Positions 31,574 to 34,868 of a DNA stretch of 34,868 nucleotides are shown here, one piece after another. Each line of letters starts with the position of its first letter. Positions within the stretch are counted from its first letter, which is position 1. Made by a program: the position numbers and the translations under genes. The notes beneath the pieces are model-generated. The model was not told the origin of the DNA and made no database searches. It saw only the letters and a program-made list of their open reading frames with translations. Origin of the DNA: Planctomycetota bacterium (GTDB taxonomy: Bacteria > Planctomycetota > UBA1135 > GCA-002686595); contig JACKHS010000033.1 of NCBI GenBank assembly GCA_020638875.1, forward strand, positions 1 to 34,868, read 5' to 3'.

Positions 31574-33370
31574 GTGGACGTGACGCGGCGCGCGCTGCTC
31601 GTCGGTGCGCTGCTGCTGGCGAGCTGCGCCGGCGGCGGCGTGCGCTTCGACGAGGCGCCGCTGCAGCGCGGCGCGGTGGTGAGCGAGCACCCGCTGGCGA
31701 CGCAGGTCGGCCTGGACGTGCTCGCGCGCGGCGGCAACGCGGCCGACGCGGCGGTGGCGACCGCGCTCGCGCTCGCGGTGGTCTACCCGGTCGCCGGCAA
31801 CCTGGGCGGCGGCGGCTTCGCGCTGTGGGCCGGCGCCGACGGCGCGGAGGAGGCGCTCGACTTCCGCGAGACCGCGCCGACCTCGGCCGACGCCGCGGCC
31901 TACCTCGACGAGGAAGGCCGCTTCGTGCCCGCGCGCTCGCTCGTCGGCCCGCTCGCGGTCGGCGTGCCCGGCTCGCCGCTCGGTCTGCACGAGCTGTGGC
32001 GCCGCCACGGCTCGGGCGCGTTCACCTGGGCGGAGCTCGTGCAGCCCGCGCTGCGCCTGGCGCGCGAGGGCTTCGCGGTCGACCCGTGGCTCGCGGACGA
32101 CCTCACCGACGAGGAGGTGCGCGCGAAGATGAACCCGACCGCGCTGGCGCTCTTCTACCCCGGCGGCGCGCCGCTCGAGGTCGGCGACCGGCTCGTGCAG
32201 CCCGTGCTCGCGGGCACGCTCGCGCGCCTCGCCGCGGAGGGGCCGCGCGGCTTCTACGGCGGCCCGGTGGCCGAGGCGCTGGTGGGGGAGCTGGCGCGCA
32301 GCGAGGTGCCCGGCCTCGGGCGCGCGACGCGCGGCTTCTGCACGCTCGAGGACCTGGCCGGCTACGCGATCGCGGTGCGCGAGCCGCTCGTCGGTCAGTT
32401 CCAGGGCCACGAGCTGTTCGCGATGCCGCCGCCGAGCTCGGGCGGCCTCGTGATCCTGCAGGTGCTCGGCGTGCTCGAGGGGCTGCCGCTCTCGAGCGAG
32501 GTCGAGGCCGCGCGCGAGGCGGGCTGGCGCGACGCGCTCGGCGAGCGCATGGTGCACTGGTGGATCGAGGCGTTGCGCATGGCCTTCGCGGACCGCGCGG
32601 AGCACATGGGCGACCCCGACTTCCACGACGTGCCGGTGCGCGAGCTGCTCTCGCCCGCGTGGATCACGGCGCGGCGCACCTCGATCTCCGAGCGCGCGCG
32701 CGTCGACGTCGCGCCGTGGGCGCCGCCGCACGAGAGCGCGCAGACCACGCACCTCTCCGTGCTCGACCGCGCGGGCAACGCGGTGTCGATGACGACCACG
32801 CTGAACGGCGCGTTCGGCTCGGGCCTGATGGTGCGCGGCGGCGGCTTCCTGCTGAACAACGAGCTCGACGACTTCGCCATCCAGGCCGGCGTGCCCAACC
32901 AGTTCGGGCTCGTCGGCAACGAGGCCAACGCGCTGCGGCCGCGCAAGCGCCCGCTCTCGTCGATGTCGCCGACGATCGCGCGCGACACCGGCGGCCGCGT
33001 GTGCCTCGTGATCGGGAGCCCCGGCGGTCCGCGCATCATCACCGCCACGTTGCAGGTGATGCTGCGCGTGTGGGTGCTGGGGCAGGAGCTCGGCGACGCG
33101 GTGCGCTCGCCGCGCCTGCACCAGCAGTGGTCGCCGCAGGCGACGCGCTTCGAGGCGCACGAGGACGGCGGCTGGCCGCCCGCGCTGCTCGAGGCGCTGC
33201 GCGAGCGCGGGCAGCCGCTCGAGCTGCTCGACTGGGGCTTCGGCAGCGTGCAGGCGATCCTCGTCGAGCCCGACGGCAGCGTGCGCGCCGCGAGCGACCC
33301 GCGGCGCGGCGGCGCGGCCGGGCTGGAGGGCCTGGGCGTGACGGCGCCGGCCCTGCCGCCGCGCGACTAG
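31574..33370 (+). CDS. ggt: Gamma-glutamyltransferase, predicted lipoprotein
   Basis: 598 aa from a GTG at 31574. It hydrolyses or transfers the gamma-glutamyl group of glutathione and related compounds outside the cytoplasm. The N-terminus, RRALLVGALLLASC, ends in a lipobox with Cys18, so membrane anchoring as a lipoprotein is predicted. The large-subunit start is EHPLATQVGLDVLARGGNAA, with VVYPVAGNLGGGGFALW. The autoprocessing site and catalytic Thr are T391 in ESAQTTHLSVLD, opening the small subunit. SMSPTIARDTGG and GSPGGPRIITATLQVML are the substrate-site motifs. Its stop shares the palindrome CTAG with the stop of the converging gene. Confidence 0.94.
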   Translation: MDVTRRALLVGALLLASCAGGGVRFDEAPLQRGAVVSEHPLATQVGLDVLARGGNAADAAVATALALAVVYPVAGNLGGGGFALWAGADGAEEALDFRETAPTSADAAAYLDEEGRFVPARSLVGPLAVGVPGSPLGLHELWRRHGSGAFTWAELVQPALRLAREGFAVDPWLADDLTDEEVRAKMNPTALALFYPGGAPLEVGDRLVQPVLAGTLARLAAEGPRGFYGGPVAEALVGELARSEVPGLGRATRGFCTLEDLAGYAIAVREPLVGQFQGHELFAMPPPSSGGLVILQVLGVLEGLPLSSEVEAAREAGWRDALGERMVHWWIEALRMAFADRAEHMGDPDFHDVPVRELLSPAWITARRTSISERARVDVAPWAPPHESAQTTHLSVLDRAGNAVSMTTTLNGAFGSGLMVRGGGFLLNNELDDFAIQAGVPNQFGLVGNEANALRPRKRPLSSMSPTIARDTGGRVCLVIGSPGGPRIITATLQVMLRVWVLGQELGDAVRSPRLHQQWSPQATRFEAHEDGGWPPALLEALRERGQPLELLDWGFGSVQAILVEPDGSVRAASDPRRGGAAGLEGLGVTAPALPPRD

Positions 33371-33795
33371 CGCGAGCGCTCCGCGCCTGTCGCGGGCGGG
33401 AGCAGCGCCAGCGCCGCGTCGACGTGGCGCCGGTACGGCTCGAGGTAGGCGTCCGCGGGCAGGCGCTCGAGCTGCGCGTGCAGACGCGCGCGCAGGGCGG
33501 CGGAGCGCGCCGACGTCGCCTCGAGCAGCGCCGCGTAGGCCGGCCCGGAGACGGCCTCGAGCCGCGCCGTGCGCAGGTCGTGTTCGCCGCGCGCGGTCGA
33601 CCAGCGCGCGAGCGCGGGCGCGGCGGCCCGCGCGGCGGACGCGTCGGCGATGGGCTCGAGCAGCGCGAGCAGCGCCTCGGCGCGCGCGAGCGAGGGCTCG
33701 AGCGGCGTCGCGCGAGACGCGTCGCACGCGGCGAGCAGCAGCGCCGCGAGCGCGAGGCGGCGGGCTCGGGACGTGCGACGCGGATCGTGGCTCAT
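33367..33795 (-). CDS. Small predicted lipoprotein, unknown function
   Basis: 142 aa from the ATG at 33795. The signal RRLALAALLLAAC has a lipobox with Cys24. The mature part is alpha-helical and Ala/Leu/Arg-rich (LARAEALLALLEPIADASA, AALLEATSARSAALRARLHA, YRRHVDAALALLPPA). There is no known motif. It could be a helical-hairpin periplasmic protein. The stop overlaps that of the gamma-glutamyltransferase gene. It is high in Ala/Arg like shadow frames, but the signal peptide and tidy packing between neighbours favour a real gene. Confidence 0.6.
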   Translation of the reverse strand: MSHDPRRTSRARRLALAALLLAACDASRATPLEPSLARAEALLALLEPIADASAARAAAPALARWSTARGEHDLRTARLEAVSGPAYAALLEATSARSAALRARLHAQLERLPADAYLEPYRRHVDAALALLPPATGAERSR

Positions 33796-33890
33796 GGGCT
33801 GGAGCTCCTGCGCGCGGGCGCGCTTCCGACGCCAAGGTAGCAGCTTCCCGCCCGCACCGTGAACGCTCCGTCGCGCGCCGCCGAACGCGC

Positions 33891-33927
33891 GCGAGCCGGC
33901 CGCGCCGTGGAGGCGCGACCGGCTCGC
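33891..33927 (-). terminator. Hairpin 3' of the acidic-linker membrane protein gene
   Basis: GCGAGCCGGCCGCGCC (33891-33906) pairs with GGCGCGACCGGCTCGC (33912-33927) with one mismatch and a 5-nt loop. It begins about 25 bp after the minus-strand stop. No T-tract, so intrinsic termination is likely but weak. Confidence 0.55.
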
Positions 33928-33952
33928 GGTGCGATCGCAGGCGAACGCCGAC

Positions 33953-34868
33953 TCACATGTCGTCGAGCGCGTCGAGGTCGTCCTCGACCTTCTCCTGCTT
34001 GGCGCCGGGGTCGTCCTTCGGCGCGTCGCCGCCCTCGACCTTGTCGAGCTTGGCGAGCTTGGCCCAGTACTCGTCGCTGTCCTTGGCCTTCTCCCACTGC
34101 TTGGCCCAGGACTCGATCACGCGCTTGTCGAAGTACTCGTAGCTCTCGGGGTCCTGGCTCGGGTACTTCCAGCCGAAGTTGTTGCCGTTGCAGATGTTCT
34201 GCAGCGCCTTCTGGCACACGTCGGCCGAGCGGAAGGGGTCGTCCTCGGCGAGGTCGAGCGTCTTCAGCGCGTTGAGGATGGCGGGGAAGGCCTCCTTGCC
34301 GGCCTTCTCGAGGGCCGTCTTGGCGCGGTTGCCCGCGGCGCCGGCCATCGGGTCGACCATCGTCGCGACGAGCTCCTGGAGCTCGGCGAAGCGATCGGCG
34401 CTGCAGCCCGCGATCGGGCCGTAGTCGGGGATCCACGAGAGGTCGACGCTGGCCGGGTCCTTGGGGTCGGCGACCTTCGGCGTGGCGGGCTTGTCCGCGC
34501 CGTCCTTCACCACCGGCTCCTCGTTCGCGCCGGCGTCGTCGCCGCCCGCGTCGGTCGCGGCGCTGTCGTCGCTCGTCGCGGCGGCGACGTCGCCACCGTC
34601 GTCCGTCGCGCCGCCGCCGTCCGTCGCGTCGAGCGCGTCACCACTGGCGGCGCTGTCCGCCGCGGCGTCCCCGGCGTTGTTGTCGGCCGCGGCGACCTCG
34701 CCGGTACCCTTGTCCTTGGCGGCCTCCTTGTCGGCGTTCATCAAGAACCAGCCCGCGCCGCCGCCGACGGCGAGCAGCGCCACGAGGCCCAGCATGGGCA
34801 CGAGCAGGGACTTCTTCTCCTTCTCGCGACGACCGCCGCGGCGACGGCCGCCGCCCTCGTCGTCGCCC
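33953..34868 (-). CDS. Membrane-anchored protein with acidic Ala/Asp-rich linker (N-terminus beyond window)
   Basis: The frame is open to the right edge, so the start is outside; an internal ATG at 34801 falls inside the membrane segment and is not favoured as start. Visible order: a basic Gly/Arg-rich cytoplasmic stretch (GGGRRRGGRREKEKKS), one membrane helix (LLVPMLGLVALLAVGGGAGW), then an acidic low-complexity linker of Ala/Asp/Gly. A folded domain near the C-terminal half follows (VDLSWIPDYGPIAGCSADRF, AFPAILNALKTLDLAEDDPF, CQKALQNICNGNNFGW, SYEYFDKRVIESWAKQWEKA). The three cysteines there could pair in an oxidising compartment. An acidic Lys/Asp tail ends the protein. Family not recognised; type II membrane topology with an outside domain is inferred. 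Confidence 0.75.
   Translation of the reverse strand, partial: GDDEGGGRRRGGRREKEKKSLLVPMLGLVALLAVGGGAGWFLMNADKEAAKDKGTGEVAAADNNAGDAAADSAASGDALDATDGGGATDDGGDVAAATSDDSAATDAGGDDAGANEEPVVKDGADKPATPKVADPKDPASVDLSWIPDYGPIAGCSADRFAELQELVATMVDPMAGAAGNRAKTALEKAGKEAFPAILNALKTLDLAEDDPFRSADVCQKALQNICNGNNFGWKYPSQDPESYEYFDKRVIESWAKQWEKAKDSDEYWAKLAKLDKVEGGDAPKDDPGAKQEKVEDDLDALDDM

Overview
This is a very GC-rich (low seventies percent by eye), gene-dense bacterial chromosomal segment. Many starts are GTG and intergenic gaps are short. The gene set suggests Planctomycetota: a TPR protein with two RNA-polymerase alpha-CTD modules, a secreted TPR/gluzincin/LamG-like/thioredoxin-like giant, an EF-hand secreted protein, PilZ and lysine-rich tails on housekeeping proteins. 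Taxonomy is inferred from family composition and no marker tree was run. All domain calls come from reading translations, not from searches.

Layout. 1-2748 (minus strand): the TPR/double alpha-CTD protein, ruvA and the 5' part of serA. 2749-5204: a roughly 2.2 kb accessory block. A Y1 (IS200-like, HUH) transposase lies between two inverted ~167-bp arms, each of which is itself a long palindrome. G-rich or C-rich tracts lie outside both arms. 5205-9041: murA, a zinc-ribbon methyltransferase and ffh. 9190-11943: rpsP, a degenerate EndoIII-like Fe-S protein with a histone-H1-like tail, maf and rpmE. 12027-15369: prfA, an unknown membrane protein and prmC. 15434-17922: divergent pilZ and ssb, a MoaD-MoaE fusion and a glyoxalase-II-like hydrolase. 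18064-22464: ETF-quinone oxidoreductase, leucyl aminopeptidase and citrate synthase, ending in a strong terminator. 22590-22864: a 275-nt nested palindrome with perfect 60-bp arms, between convergent citrate synthase and an ECF-type sigma gene. 23652-23986: divergent tRNA-Leu(UAA) and tRNA-Cys(GCA), both with encoded CCA. 24145-27825: the giant secreted multidomain protein. 28035-31243: three neighbouring genes with apparent frame breaks (EF-hand protein, TIM-barrel sugar-isomerase-like protein, a small membrane protein). 31315-34868: a NIL-domain protein, a gamma-glutamyltransferase lipoprotein, a small lipoprotein and a membrane-anchored acidic-linker protein that runs off the right edge.

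Most genes are core functions: translation (bS16, bL31, RF1 with its methylase PrmC), protein targeting (Ffh), wall precursor synthesis (MurA), recombination and repair (RuvA, SSB), molybdopterin synthesis and central metabolism. The items most worth a second look are the palindrome-bounded Y1 transposase block, the nested palindrome at 22.6 kb, the double alpha-CTD protein, the catalytically stripped EndoIII-like/H1-tail fusion, the giant peptidase-like protein, and the cluster of frame breaks between about 28.9 and 31.0 kb.
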